Source: Methylorubrum extorquens (lineage in GTDB: Bacteria; Pseudomonadota; Alphaproteobacteria; Rhizobiales; Beijerinckiaceae). From it: a stretch of 20,194 nucleotides of DNA. Within the stretch, counting starts at the first letter, position 1. Each line of letters starts with the position of its first letter. Below are positions 1-6,780 of the stretch, piece by piece. A program made the translations under genes and the position numbers. The notes beneath the pieces are model-generated. The model made no database searches, was not told the DNA's origin, and worked only from the letters and a program-made list of their open reading frames with translations. The stretch lies in assembly GCF_024169925.1 (NCBI RefSeq), contig NZ_JALJXF010000004.1, forward strand, positions 1 through 20,194, given 5' to 3'.

Positions 1-163
1 CTTGCCACTGCGATACCAGCTCAGCCGGGATCAGCAGTGACCCGTCAGATTGTCTATGGCCTTTCGAGTGCATGTAACGCTGCCAATGCGCCCATCGCTC
101 GTGCTCGATCGCGGCAAGCTGCTCGATCATCCCGTTCAGTGTTTCGGATACGGACTTTTGCAT
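1..163 (-). CDS. RyR-domain protein, 5' part of a gene that crosses the circular junction
   Basis: The ATG is at 163-161 and 54 codons run to the left edge with no stop. The remaining base joins in phase with the reading frame at 20194-20073, giving a 94-residue protein. This part holds residues 1-54, including EHERWAHWQRYM and DGSLLIPAELV, which resemble the first half of short bacterial RyR (ryanodine-receptor repeat) domains. Small RyR proteins are known beside TIR and other nucleotide-signal immune genes, where they are thought to bind a nucleotide-type ligand; that role is inference here. The caspase-like gene ends 12 bases upstream, and a GTGGGGG stretch in the gap can serve as ribosome binding site. 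The gene is third of four in a co-directional operon. The domain call is fairly secure; the function is not shown by the sequence. Confidence 0.8.
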   Translation of the reverse strand, partial: MQKSVSETLNGMIEQLAAIEHERWAHWQRYMHSKGHRQSDGSLLIPAELVSQWQ

Positions 164-175
164 GACGAACCCCCA

Positions 176-1168
176 CTAGATCATCTTACTATCAACGAGC
201 TTCCGATAATGCTTGCCAAGGACCGTCAGCTTGCAGCCTTTGCTTTGCATCGCGGCATGCCACATGTGCGGCGCCTCTACCGGAACGACTAGGTTGACCT
301 TGACGTAGTTCTGCAAAGTCTTGAACACGCGGTTCTTTGCCGGGTTGGGTGGAGGAATCGATGGGTCGTCCTTCTGTTCCTGCGACCGCTCGGGCTCATA
401 GGCAGGATCGAGCGGGTAGACGTGATCGTCACTCGGGAAATGCGTAGCCAGCTCCATCAGCTCGTTGTAGGCGATCGGCGGCTGTACGCTCCTCAATGAG
501 ATGAACGACTGGACGTTGGTCTTGAACACCGGGCGCTGCGAGTGCGGCCCGAGCGATTGATCGATATGAGCGTAGATGCTGCCCGGAGTCACGTCGCCGA
601 CCAGATTGGCGGCGCCGCCTTTCAACGCGTCCACGAACAAGGTCGTGAAGACGCCGGCGCCGCCGCCGGGCACTTCCATTGCGTACTGATCGGCATTGGA
701 TGCGCTCAGGATGGTCATGCCTTCCTCAAGCTCGGCGATCTTCCGCTTATTATCCCGGGCGCCCGCCACACCGCTATGACAGCTGTCAAGAATAATGATC
801 CGGTTCGTTGCCGGCGAATTGTTGGCAAAGGTGACGAGATCGTTCAGCGAAAATCCATCATCGCCCGTCTTTGAGTCGCTGGCACATAGATATCCGCCGG
901 TGTCCTCGACATATCCATGGCCAGCGAAATAAATCAGGGCTATTTCAGCCTGATGCTTGAACAACTCCCGAGCGGCTTCTTTGATTTCGTCCTTGCTGAT
1001 TTCCTCGCCCGCCTTCGAACAAGTCATCAACTTTGGCTGCTTGAAATTTGGCTTATTATCGCCATGCCGCTCAAGCACTTCAAAAACGGATTGCGCGTCG
1101 TGAACGCAGCCGCTCAGATTGCCGATCTTGGAATAGTGATCGATGCCGATAATAAGGGCCCGACGCAT
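176..1168 (-). CDS. Caspase-like (peptidase C14 family) protease, likely immune effector
   Basis: This is a 330-residue protein with a caspase/metacaspase fold at its N-terminus (about 1-225). The start MRRALIIGIDHY is the usual first strand, YFAGHGY gives catalytic His84, and LDSCHSG gives catalytic Cys130. A Pro/Asp/Glu-rich linker (about 250-275) leads to a C-terminal region of about 95 residues (IAYNELMELATHF to the end) that is not part of the protease core and may be a sensor or ligand-binding part. The ATG lies 8 bases after the TIR gene stop, with GAGG overlapping that stop, so the two are co-transcribed and probably translationally coupled. Beside a ThsB-like TIR gene, the likely role is a protease switched on by a TIR-made nucleotide signal, as in type IV Thoeris. 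Fold and catalytic dyad are visible; activation and substrates are inferred. Confidence 0.88.
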   Translation of the reverse strand: MRRALIIGIDHYSKIGNLSGCVHDAQSVFEVLERHGDNKPNFKQPKLMTCSKAGEEISKDEIKEAARELFKHQAEIALIYFAGHGYVEDTGGYLCASDSKTGDDGFSLNDLVTFANNSPATNRIIILDSCHSGVAGARDNKRKIAELEEGMTILSASNADQYAMEVPGGGAGVFTTLFVDALKGGAANLVGDVTPGSIYAHIDQSLGPHSQRPVFKTNVQSFISLRSVQPPIAYNELMELATHFPSDDHVYPLDPAYEPERSQEQKDDPSIPPPNPAKNRVFKTLQNYVKVNLVVPVEAPHMWHAAMQSKGCKLTVLGKHYRKLVDSKMI

Positions 1169-1176
1169 AGCAGACC

Positions 1177-1548
1177 TCAGAGCGAGTCGATAAAGGAAGT
1201 GATATTGGCGTCACTCCACTCGACGGTGGTCACGCCATCAATCTGCGACCTGTCATCTTTGTAAGCCCAGATACCACGGATTTTTTTACCTTCCTCCTTC
1301 GCGCACTGAATCTCCCATTTCTGGCCGGTCGAGGCGGCAGAGTTCTTGCTGACCAGCACGATCACGCCATGAGAGCGCTTGATCCTGGTGCGGACTTTGT
1401 CCTTCCAGCCAGTCTCATATGCCTCGTGAACAGACATATCGATGAATTCGAACGGCTGACGCGGATGCAGAGACTGTCCTTTCAAAAAGTCTCTCTGCCT
1501 TTCATCCTCGATCGCAAAGGCAATAAAGACCACTCTCTTATCAGCCAT
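1177..1548 (-). CDS. ThsB-like TIR-domain protein (DUF1863/PF08937 type)
   Basis: This 123-residue protein is a single TIR-like fold. It begins with the strand KRVVFIAFAIED, continues with FIDMSVHEAYETGWKDKVRTRI and the hydrophobic strand GVIVLVSKNS, and carries a Trp78-Glu79 pair in GQKWEIQCAKE where TIR NADases place the catalytic glutamate. The length and the KKIRGIWAYKDD segment fit the DUF1863/ThsB family. In Thoeris systems such proteins sense phage and make a cyclic ADP-ribose-type messenger. It is the first gene of the four-gene operon, with GGAGAA about 8 bases before the ATG. The next gene encodes a caspase-like protease, so a TIR-to-caspase signal is the natural reading. Direct phage recognition is inference. 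Confidence 0.85.
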   Translation of the reverse strand: MADKRVVFIAFAIEDERQRDFLKGQSLHPRQPFEFIDMSVHEAYETGWKDKVRTRIKRSHGVIVLVSKNSAASTGQKWEIQCAKEEGKKIRGIWAYKDDRSQIDGVTTVEWSDANITSFIDSL

Positions 1549-1587
1549 GAACTTTCTTCTCCAACAGCATTTTTGTGCAGCGCAACT

Positions 1588-1599
1588 ACCACAAGTGGT
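1588..1599. promoter_or_regulatory. Small palindrome upstream of the TIR-caspase operon, possible operator
   Basis: ACCAC-AA-GTGGT is an inverted repeat with 5-base arms, about 40 bases before the start of the first TIR gene. It sits in an AT-richer stretch where the minus-strand promoter should lie. No clear -35/-10 pair was found, so this is only a candidate regulatory site. Confidence 0.25.
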
Positions 1600-1808
1600 G
1601 TTTTATCTCATTTAGGTCGCGCTCTGTCGGTTTCCAAGCCCACGCCGCGATGCCGCCCAAGGCCTGCGTTCCACGAAGCACCGTAGTGCTGGAGGCGGCC
1701 GGATCGGACATGGCCACAGAACCGATCTCGCGGGACCGGTCAGGCGGACCATCCGCCGGTTGCGCACAATCATTGAACGGCGAGTGGCCTTCCACGGCAT
1801 GGTGGGTC

Positions 1809-1965
1809 ATGGCCGAAACCTCCACCATTACCCCCAAGCTGCAGGCTCGCATTGAGGCCATCGCTGTGCGTTTGGGCCGTGCGCCTGCTGCGATCATCGC
1901 CGATGCGCTCGAACACGGTCACTCGCTCAACTAGCAGGAGCGCTATGTCGATGAGGTAGTGGCAG
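1809..1965 (+). pseudogene. Broken ribbon-helix-helix antitoxin (ParD/RelB-like) remnant
   Basis: From the ATG at 1809 the frame reads MAETSTITPKLQARIEAIAV and then LGRAPAAIIADALEHGHSLN, a recognisable RHH antitoxin N-terminus. It meets a TAG at 1932-1934, after which the same frame continues QERYVDEVVAG. In this family that segment normally follows a Trp codon (HSLxWQERYVDEV), so a TGG to TAG change is the likely cause. After VAG the family sequence is lost and toxin-like sequence begins almost at once, so the antitoxin C-terminus is also deleted. It pairs with the damaged toxin remnant just downstream. It is probably an older addiction module, superseded by the intact pair at 18.6-19.2 kb. 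Confidence 0.6.
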
Positions 1966-1974
1966 GGTGTGCCG

Positions 1975-2270
1975 GCACGGCCGCCGGCCGCATCGCCTCG
2001 ACCATCTTGAAGCCATCCAGGACTATATCGCGCAGGACAGCCCTGGCGCCGCGTACAAGTTTGCCCTCACCGTTCGCGCACGCGTTTTTGCCCTGCTGCC
2101 GGGTTTACCCGTTGATCGGCCGCGCGGGGCGCGTCGCCGGCACCCGCGAGCTGGGGATCTCTGGCACCGCCTATATCGTGGTCTACGAAGCCGGCGAGCG
2201 GATCGACATGCTCGCGAGCTTACCGCGCTGTCCTCGGAATTTTCTGCCGCAACCGCATGTTCGTTGTATA
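1975..2270 (+). pseudogene. Frameshifted RelE/ParE-type toxin remnant
   Basis: One frame encodes HLEAIQDYIAQDSPGAAYKF and then ALTVRARVFALLPG. Around 2105 the homology moves to another frame, which reads YPLIGRAGRVAGTRELGISG followed by TAYIVVYEAGERIDML. Together these rebuild most of a RelE/ParE toxin (helix pair, then the RVAGTREL and YIVVYE strands). The shift fits a single extra A in the GGTTTACCCG run. The N-terminal start is missing because the antitoxin remnant is fused directly to it by a deletion. No single frame spans it, so no active toxin is expected. Confidence 0.6.
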
Positions 2271-2301
2271 CTGTAGATAGTAAGTGAAGGAGATGCCAAC
2301 T

Positions 2302-2514
2302 GTGTCTGTCGAACCCATTAAGGGACCCGCCTCGTACTTCCCCTCGATCGAGAAAAAGTACGGTCGCCCCATCGCTGAGTGGCAGCAGATCGTCCGGGAT
2401 CGGCTCCCGGCGAAACACATGGACCTCGTGTCGATGTTGAAGGTCGAGCACGGCATGGGGCATGGTCACGCCAACGCGATCGTTGCCTACGTGCTGTCCG
2501 AGGCAAAAGCCTAA
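2302..2514 (+). CDS. Small DUF4287-domain protein
   Basis: This 70-residue protein has PSIEKKYGRPIAEW near its N-terminus and a conserved HGMGHGHANAIVAYVL helix near its C-terminus, the signature of DUF4287. The molecular role of this family is not established. The GTG at 2302 is preferred because AAGGAG at 2287-2292 lies 9 bases before it; the in-frame ATG at 2293 and GTG at 2284 are too close to or overlap that site. Upstream are the decayed toxin-antitoxin remnants. Downstream, 40 bases on, the IS1182-type element begins, so any former downstream partner may have been separated. Confidence 0.65.
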   Translation: MSVEPIKGPASYFPSIEKKYGRPIAEWQQIVRDRLPAKHMDLVSMLKVEHGMGHGHANAIVAYVLSEAKA

Positions 2515-2553
2515 GGCCGCTCAGGTGGCAATATGAAGGGTCTGCTTCCCACC

Positions 2554-4117
2554 GAGGCTGTGTGAGAACGCGGTTGGGTGTGTCGGCGCGGATTGGTGAC
2601 GGGGTGCGAGGTGCCGCGTGCCCTCACGCCCGCAGGGCGGTGAGGAGAGGCCCGGTTCCGAGGATCGCCATGACCCGCTTCAGATTGTAGGCCAGGACCT
2701 GCAGGCTCATCTCGGTGGCCACGTTTCTCAACCGTCGCATCCGGAAGTGCGTCGCCCCCATCCAGCCTTTGAGCGTCCCGAACACGTGCTCGACCGTCTG
2801 GCGCCGCGTGCGCATCGCATGAGGATCCGCGTCGAGCCGGCGCTGTACGGCTTCCAAGACAGCCTCGTGCTCCCACCGCGTCACCCGCCGCTCCTTGGCC
2901 GGCGTGCAGCGTGCCTTGATCGCGCAGTCGTGGCAGGCCGTCGTCCAGTAGCGGCGTAGCGTCAGTCCGCCCTCCACGTTCGTGTAACGGTACGAGAGCC
3001 GCTCGCCGGCCGGACACCGGTAGGCGTCCGCCTCTGGCTCGTAGACGAAGTCTTGTTTGCCGAAGCGCCCCTCCGCCTTGGCGCCCGAGGTCAGCGGCTT
3101 GGGCAGCGTCACCGCGATGCCGGCCTGCTCGCAGGCCAGGATCTCCTCGCCCGAGAAGTAGCCCCGGTCGGCCAGCACGCTGAGCCCTTCATGCCCGGTC
3201 GCCACCTGGCCCTGGCGGCTCATGTGCGCCAGCTGGGTGCGGTCGTGCCCGACGTTGGTCACCTCATGCGCGACGATCAGATGATGCTCGGTGTCGACGA
3301 CCGCCTGCACGTTATAGCCGACCATCCCCGTGCCCTTACCGCTCGTGGCCATCGCCCGCGCGTCCGGGTCTGTCAGCGAGATCTGCCGGTCGGGGGCAGC
3401 CTCGACGAGCGTCTCCATCGCCTGCAACTCGCGCATTCGCGTCCGCAGGGCGTCCAGACGCTCGGCGATGCGCACCTTGCGCACGCGCGCGACCTCGTCT
3501 TCCTGGCGGTCGGCGGTGTCGAGGGCGGCGAGATAGCGTGCGATGCTCGCCTCGACCTGCTCGATGCGGCGCCGGACCGCGGCTGGGGTGAAGTTGCGAT
3601 CACGGGCGTTCACCGCTTTGAAGCGGCTGCCGTCCAGCGCCACGACACCACCGGCCAGGAGGCCGAGTTGGCGACACAGCACCACGAACTGGCGGCAGGC
3701 GGCTTGGATCGCAGGACCGTTGTCGCGCCGGAAGTCGGCGATGGTCTTGAAGTCTGGGGCGAGGCGGCCGGTCAGCCACATCAGCTCGACGTTGCGGCCG
3801 GCCTCGCGCTCCAGGCGGCGGCTGGAGGCGACTTGGTGGAGATAGCCGTAGAGGTAGATCTTCAGCAGTGTCGCGGGATGGTAGCCGGGCCGGCCCGTCG
3901 TGGCCGGCACCACGCCGTCAAAACCCAGAGCCGCGAGATCGAGTTCGTCGACGAATGCATCGACGACGCGCACCGGATTGTCCTCGGATACGTAATCGTC
4001 CAGCCGGTTCGGCAGAAGCGTGACTTGATGGCGATCAGCACCACAAACAAAACGCGCCATAGCCGCCTCCGCCGTCCCGCAGAGACTATCAGAACAGCAG
4101 CGTTTTCACACAGCCTC
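2554..4117. mobile_element. IS1182-type insertion sequence, about 1.56 kb
   Basis: The element has a full-length transposase gene on the minus strand and imperfect terminal inverted repeats. The left end GAGGCTGTGTGAGAACGC (2554-2571) matches the reverse complement of 4100-4117 at 17 of 18 positions. CACC occurs directly outside both ends (2550-2553 and 4118-4121), a possible 4-base target duplication. Rejoining the flanks puts GAAGGG and CCCTTC either side of a 12-base spacer, so the target may have been a small hairpin, as seen for some members of this family. The exact ends are inferred from the repeats. The intact gene and ends suggest a recent insertion. Confidence 0.75.
2624..4060 (-). 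CDS. tnpA: IS1182-family DDE transposase
   Basis: This 478-residue protein is normal length for IS1182/IS5-like enzymes. The N-terminal part has GRPGYHPATLLKIYLYGYLH, the usual DUF772-type region. DDE residues can be placed at Asp143 (VALDGSRFKAVN), Asp298 (VLADRGYFSG) and Glu424 (QTVEHVFGTLKGWMG). A coiled stretch with many Arg and Glu (about 160-220) precedes the second Asp. A Cys-containing insertion (C349, C376, C379, C385) lies between the second Asp and the Glu, as is common in this family. No frameshift or stop is visible, so the enzyme is probably active. It is the only transposase in the window. Confidence 0.93.
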   Translation of the reverse strand: MARFVCGADRHQVTLLPNRLDDYVSEDNPVRVVDAFVDELDLAALGFDGVVPATTGRPGYHPATLLKIYLYGYLHQVASSRRLEREAGRNVELMWLTGRLAPDFKTIADFRRDNGPAIQAACRQFVVLCRQLGLLAGGVVALDGSRFKAVNARDRNFTPAAVRRRIEQVEASIARYLAALDTADRQEDEVARVRKVRIAERLDALRTRMRELQAMETLVEAAPDRQISLTDPDARAMATSGKGTGMVGYNVQAVVDTEHHLIVAHEVTNVGHDRTQLAHMSRQGQVATGHEGLSVLADRGYFSGEEILACEQAGIAVTLPKPLTSGAKAEGRFGKQDFVYEPEADAYRCPAGERLSYRYTNVEGGLTLRRYWTTACHDCAIKARCTPAKERRVTRWEHEAVLEAVQRRLDADPHAMRTRRQTVEHVFGTLKGWMGATHFRMRRLRNVATEMSLQVLAYNLKRVMAILGTGPLLTALRA

Positions 4118-4178
4118 CACCCCTTCGAGACATTATTCTTCCGTGCGAACACAGCGTTCTTCGTCTGCTGACGCTCAA

Positions 4179-4397
4179 TCAATCGGTCTCGTCAATCGTC
4201 GGCAAGTGCCGATCGATCGGCCTGATATCGTTCTTCTGATGAATATATTGGTTGAGTTCGTCTGGGGTCGCCGGACGATCGTTGAATTTTTCTCCGGCCC
4301 GTTTCAGAGCATTGCTGATGAAGGCCGGAGACTTCTTCCTGGCGTCGCCTCTTGAAACGATGTCGTCCAGAATAGCCTTATCCCCTGGCGTTATCAT
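4179..4397 (-). CDS. Hypothetical small protein downstream of a membrane protein
   Basis: A 72-residue, highly charged protein without signal peptide or membrane segment. No family is recognised. It starts 30 bases after the stop of the two-helix membrane protein gene on the same strand, so both probably belong to one transcript. Its stop lies about 60 bases from the right end of the insertion sequence, which therefore does not interrupt it. Its role is unknown. Confidence 0.5.
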   Translation of the reverse strand: MITPGDKAILDDIVSRGDARKKSPAFISNALKRAGEKFNDRPATPDELNQYIHQKNDIRPIDRHLPTIDETD

Positions 4398-4427
4398 GTG
4401 ATGCGCCCTCGTGCTGGAATAATAGGG

Positions 4428-5072
4428 TTATTCAGGTTGAGGGGCCGGCAGATCGCGCCGGTTACTTTCCACGAATTTTTTGCCCTCTTCGCCATAAGCC
4501 TTCACGATGTCCGCCGGCATGTTCCGGTTCGCCTCGTTGAATATCTGGTCGAGATCGTCCCAGACCTTCTGCCTACCGTCATTGTTGGCTTCGTTCTTCA
4601 AGCCATGGTCGAACTTATTGGCAATGTACATGAAAAGCGCCGTCTGCAAATTAAAGTCGCGGTCGCTGTAGGCTTCGCGGGTATTCATCAGTTTTTTCCT
4701 TTCTATTACGATTAGTTGCAGAATTGCACCGAAAACCAGAACAAAAGACCCTAGATTGACGATGAATGCAACGACTGTTCCTGTGACCCACTCGTCGTTT
4801 TCGATCCCTTTCTGGTCTGGCGAATAGTTACCGGTCGCGATCTGGAGCCAGAAATTCCAGTTTGCCGATTGCCTGATTTCGGAAGCGTTAGGCCCGCCAT
4901 ACAACAGGCCGGCGATCGCGAAGCACGCGACCACGAACACAGCCCGCGCGGTTGTCGTGGTTTGCGAGATGGCGCTCCGGAGTACCGCCCGTAACGAGAC
5001 CGGTTCGGTTCGAGGCGGCGCATTCCCTGGAGGAGGCGATGAGCTTCCGGCATTGCCCGCATCCCGTGTCAT
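4428..5072 (-). CDS. Two-helix membrane protein of unknown function
   Basis: A 214-residue protein. A Pro/Ser-rich N-terminus (1-25) precedes a membrane helix at about 42-60 (ARAVFVVACFAIAGLLYGG). A polar loop with Trp and Asn follows, then a second helix at about 97-123 (VTGTVVAFIVNLGSFVLVFG), then a charged cytoplasmic-type tail of 90 residues. No catalytic motif or known domain was recognised. No strong ribosome binding site precedes the ATG. With the following small gene it forms a two-gene unit transcribed away from repA. The membrane-plus-soluble-partner layout is seen in some immunity and entry-exclusion systems, but nothing here shows such a role. Confidence 0.6.
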   Translation of the reverse strand: MTRDAGNAGSSSPPPGNAPPRTEPVSLRAVLRSAISQTTTTARAVFVVACFAIAGLLYGGPNASEIRQSANWNFWLQIATGNYSPDQKGIENDEWVTGTVVAFIVNLGSFVLVFGAILQLIVIERKKLMNTREAYSDRDFNLQTALFMYIANKFDHGLKNEANNDGRQKVWDDLDQIFNEANRNMPADIVKAYGEEGKKFVESNRRDLPAPQPE

Positions 5073-5299
5073 CGAGGCATCCCGGAACTAGCGCAGCCGC
5101 AGCTAACGACATCTACCCGAAATCAGGTATTGCGCCGCAGCCACAGCCTGCCCAGCATTTCCGGGTCCTGATGCAAGCGTGGCGTTGCCGGTGCCGGCCG
5201 GGCTCTACTCGCCGGGGCGAGCGGAACCCATCCCTCGGGGCTGGTTTCCGCCCATGCGGGTGACGATCCCTAACGCGCTACCTCGTATGGGGAATCGCT
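5073..5299. other. Divergent intergenic region between the membrane protein gene and the repA control sites
   Basis: Together with the sites at 5300-5376 this makes a gene-free stretch of about 310 bases. It must hold the promoter of the leftward membrane-protein operon, but no convincing -35/-10 pair is visible. GC-rich short inverted sequences occur near 5205-5220. No coding sequence with family resemblance was found. Confidence 0.4.
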
Positions 5300-5330
5300 A
5301 ATATGAAGCCTTCGGGGAAGTATGAAGGGG
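5300..5330 (-). repeat. Inverted iteron-like sites upstream of repA
   Basis: The sequence at 5300-5317 (AATATGAAGCCTTCGGGG) resembles the reverse complement of the downstream iterons, with about 15-16 of 20 aligned bases matching the closest copies. A partial second copy, AGTATGAAGGGG, follows at 5319-5330. These degenerate, inverted copies beside the repA promoter are the usual setting for initiator binding to limit its own expression or for iteron handcuffing. Confidence 0.5.
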
Positions 5331-5357
5331 AGAAGGGAGAAATTTCATTTTAGACCC

Positions 5358-5376
5358 TCATAGTTTGCCGCTATGA
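5358..5376. promoter_or_regulatory. repA operator, perfect inverted repeat containing the iteron core
   Basis: TCATAG and CTATGA form a perfect 6-base inverted repeat around a 7-base spacer, ending 7 bases before the repA ATG. TCATAG is also the core of the direct iterons downstream of repA. In Rep_3 plasmids, initiator dimers repress repA through an inverted repeat sharing half-sites with the iterons, so this is the likely autoregulation site. Confidence 0.65.
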
Positions 5377-5383
5377 TCGAGTC

Positions 5384-6274
5384 ATGACCACCACGGCCAC
5401 GAAAGCCCCTGTTCTCTCGCTCGATATCCGGCCCCGCCAGACCGAGGCGATCAAGCCGGCCGAGTTGATCCAGGTGACCGGCCACCACGACCTCACCCTC
5501 AATGCACGGCGGGCAATCACCATCCTCTGGCACCACGCCCATATGCAGGGCGTCGAGGAAGGCCGGGACTATTCGATCGAGATCGACGAGCTGAAGCCGG
5601 ACGGCCACAAAGGCTACGAGATGGTCGAGGAGGCGATCGAGGCGCTGATGCGCACGATCCTCACTGTCCGCATGACAGATGGCAGGACCCGCCGCGTGCA
5701 GTTTCTCGGCGGAAACGATCTGGACGATCCTGACCGGCCTGCCGGCGTCCTCACCTACAGCTTCGACAAGCGCCTCGTCGAAGTTCTGAGAGAGTCGAGC
5801 ATCTGGGGCAAGATCGCGATCCCGATCCTGATGGCCTTCACCTCGAAATACGCGGTGAGCCTCTACGAGAACACCGCGCAGTTCTCAAACCTCGAATACA
5901 AGACCCATGCGGAATACACGCTCGACGAGTTCCGCAACCTGATGGGCGTGCAGCCCGGCCAGTACAAGACCTTCGGCGAGCTGAACAAGCACGTCATCAA
6001 ACCGGCCTTCGCCGAGGTGAACGCGCTCGCGCCATTCAACCTCTCCGCCCTGCCGATGAAGCAGGGCAAGAAGGTTGTCGGCATCCGGCTCGCCTGGTGG
6101 AAGAAGGATGGCGACGCGCTCACAGCCGCGTGGGAGGAAGTCCGCCGCCCGAAGGTCGGCCGCAAGGCGCGGATCGAGGGCACGGTCGAGGTGCTGGCGC
6201 ACGCCCCCGTCGCTTCGGTCGGCCGGCTCATGCGCATGGCCCGCAAAGCCTCCCCGCGCCCGAAGACCTCATAG
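5384..6274 (+). CDS. repA: RepA, Rep_3-family plasmid replication initiator
   Basis: A 296-residue protein with the two winged-helix arrangement of Rep_3 initiators. The first domain spans about 25-140 (LTLNARRAITILWHHA, YEMVEEAIEALMR). The second begins with AIPILMAFTSKYAVSLYENT and includes the DNA-reading region YTLDEFRNLMGVQPGQYKTF followed by ELNKHVIKPAFAEVN. It should bind the iterons as monomer to open oriV and the upstream inverted repeat as dimer to repress itself. The ATG follows the operator directly and has only a weak ribosome binding site, which fits low-level initiator synthesis. The last codons and stop (ACC TCA TAG) form part of the first direct iteron, so the gene end and origin overlap. 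The C-terminal tail is basic (RKASPRPKTS). Confidence 0.93.
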   Translation: MTTTATKAPVLSLDIRPRQTEAIKPAELIQVTGHHDLTLNARRAITILWHHAHMQGVEEGRDYSIEIDELKPDGHKGYEMVEEAIEALMRTILTVRMTDGRTRRVQFLGGNDLDDPDRPAGVLTYSFDKRLVEVLRESSIWGKIAIPILMAFTSKYAVSLYENTAQFSNLEYKTHAEYTLDEFRNLMGVQPGQYKTFGELNKHVIKPAFAEVNALAPFNLSALPMKQGKKVVGIRLAWWKKDGDALTAAWEEVRRPKVGRKARIEGTVEVLAHAPVASVGRLMRMARKASPRPKTS

Positions 6275-6511
6275 TAGACGGCGTCCAGATGCAGCGTTTG
6301 CAACGACTTAAAACAGCTCCCCGAAAACCTCATAGTTGGACGAAATGCGCCGATCGACAGGCCCAAGCCCTGTGGATAACTCCCCTGCCCTATCCCCGAA
6401 AACCTCACAATAGCGCCCCGGATTCCTCATTTTATGCCCCGAAAACCTCATACTAAGTGGCCCCAATTCCCCGGATTCCTCATCGGAGTCCCCGAATCCT
6501 TCATAGTTGGA
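6259..6511 (+). repeat. oriV iteron array, seven direct copies
   Basis: Copies of a roughly 20-base unit of the form CCCCGAAAACCTCATAGTTG begin at about 6259, 6319, 6394, 6416, 6437, 6469 and 6490. Some have the variant CCCCGGATTCCTCAT. The last four intervals are 22, 21, 32 and 21 bases, near whole turns of the helix, so bound initiators would sit on one face. The first copy includes the repA stop codon. Array position, sharing of the core with the repA operator, and the nearby DnaA box and AT-rich stretch mark this as the replication origin. Confidence 0.88.
6371..6379 (-). promoter_or_regulatory. DnaA box in oriV
   Basis: TGTGGATAA is the exact reverse complement of the strict DnaA box TTATCCACA. 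It lies between the second and third iterons, where host DnaA would assist opening. Its placement makes chance occurrence unlikely. Confidence 0.75.
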
Positions 6512-6550
6512 CCCGTAACCCTTTGTTAAGCATGACTGTTTCGCGCCCGA

Positions 6551-6586
6551 ATCTTTGAATCTTTTGAACATTTGAATAAAAAAGAA
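6551..6586 (+). other. AT-rich stretch, likely DNA unwinding element
   Basis: Forty bases past the last iteron lies an AT-rich run containing three similar short units (CTTTGAAT, TTTTGAAC, ATTTGAAT) and an A-tract. Such short AT-rich repeats next to iterons usually mark where the helix first opens. The surroundings are clearly GC-richer. Confidence 0.55.
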
Positions 6587-6712
6587 CACTGAGCCTACCC
6601 TTGGACCCATCGGGGAAGCGGTGGCAGAGCACAGCGGCTGACCTTCCCTGATCGGGCTGCCCACAGGCAGAATTAGGAATCGGCCTGACGGCCGATGAGT
6701 CAAAACGGACGC

Positions 6713-6740
6713 CCGCGCAAAAGCGCGGTCGAAGTTTTTG
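6713..6740 (+). terminator. Terminator-like hairpin
   Basis: CCGCGC and GCGCGG pair perfectly around an AAAA loop (6713-6728). A T-rich stretch including TTTTT follows at 6735-6739. It may stop transcripts leaving oriV, but the T-run is offset by several bases. Confidence 0.4.
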
Positions 6741-6780
6741 TTTGCTCATTGTCCGAGCCATCCAGCCTAGCACCGTGCTC

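Noticed and set aside
1586..1897. 103-codon minus-strand frame upstream of the TIR operon
   Set aside because: No recognisable family and it overlaps the antitoxin remnant; possibly decayed sequence but not supportable as a gene.
3053..4171. 372-codon plus-strand frame over the transposase
   Set aside because: It is the antisense shadow of the IS1182-type transposase; its composition is that of high-GC antisense DNA and no domain is seen.
6259..6511. CRISPR-like array downstream of repA
   Set aside because: Units are about 20 bases, abut at 21-22 base intervals and share their core with the repA operator: iterons.
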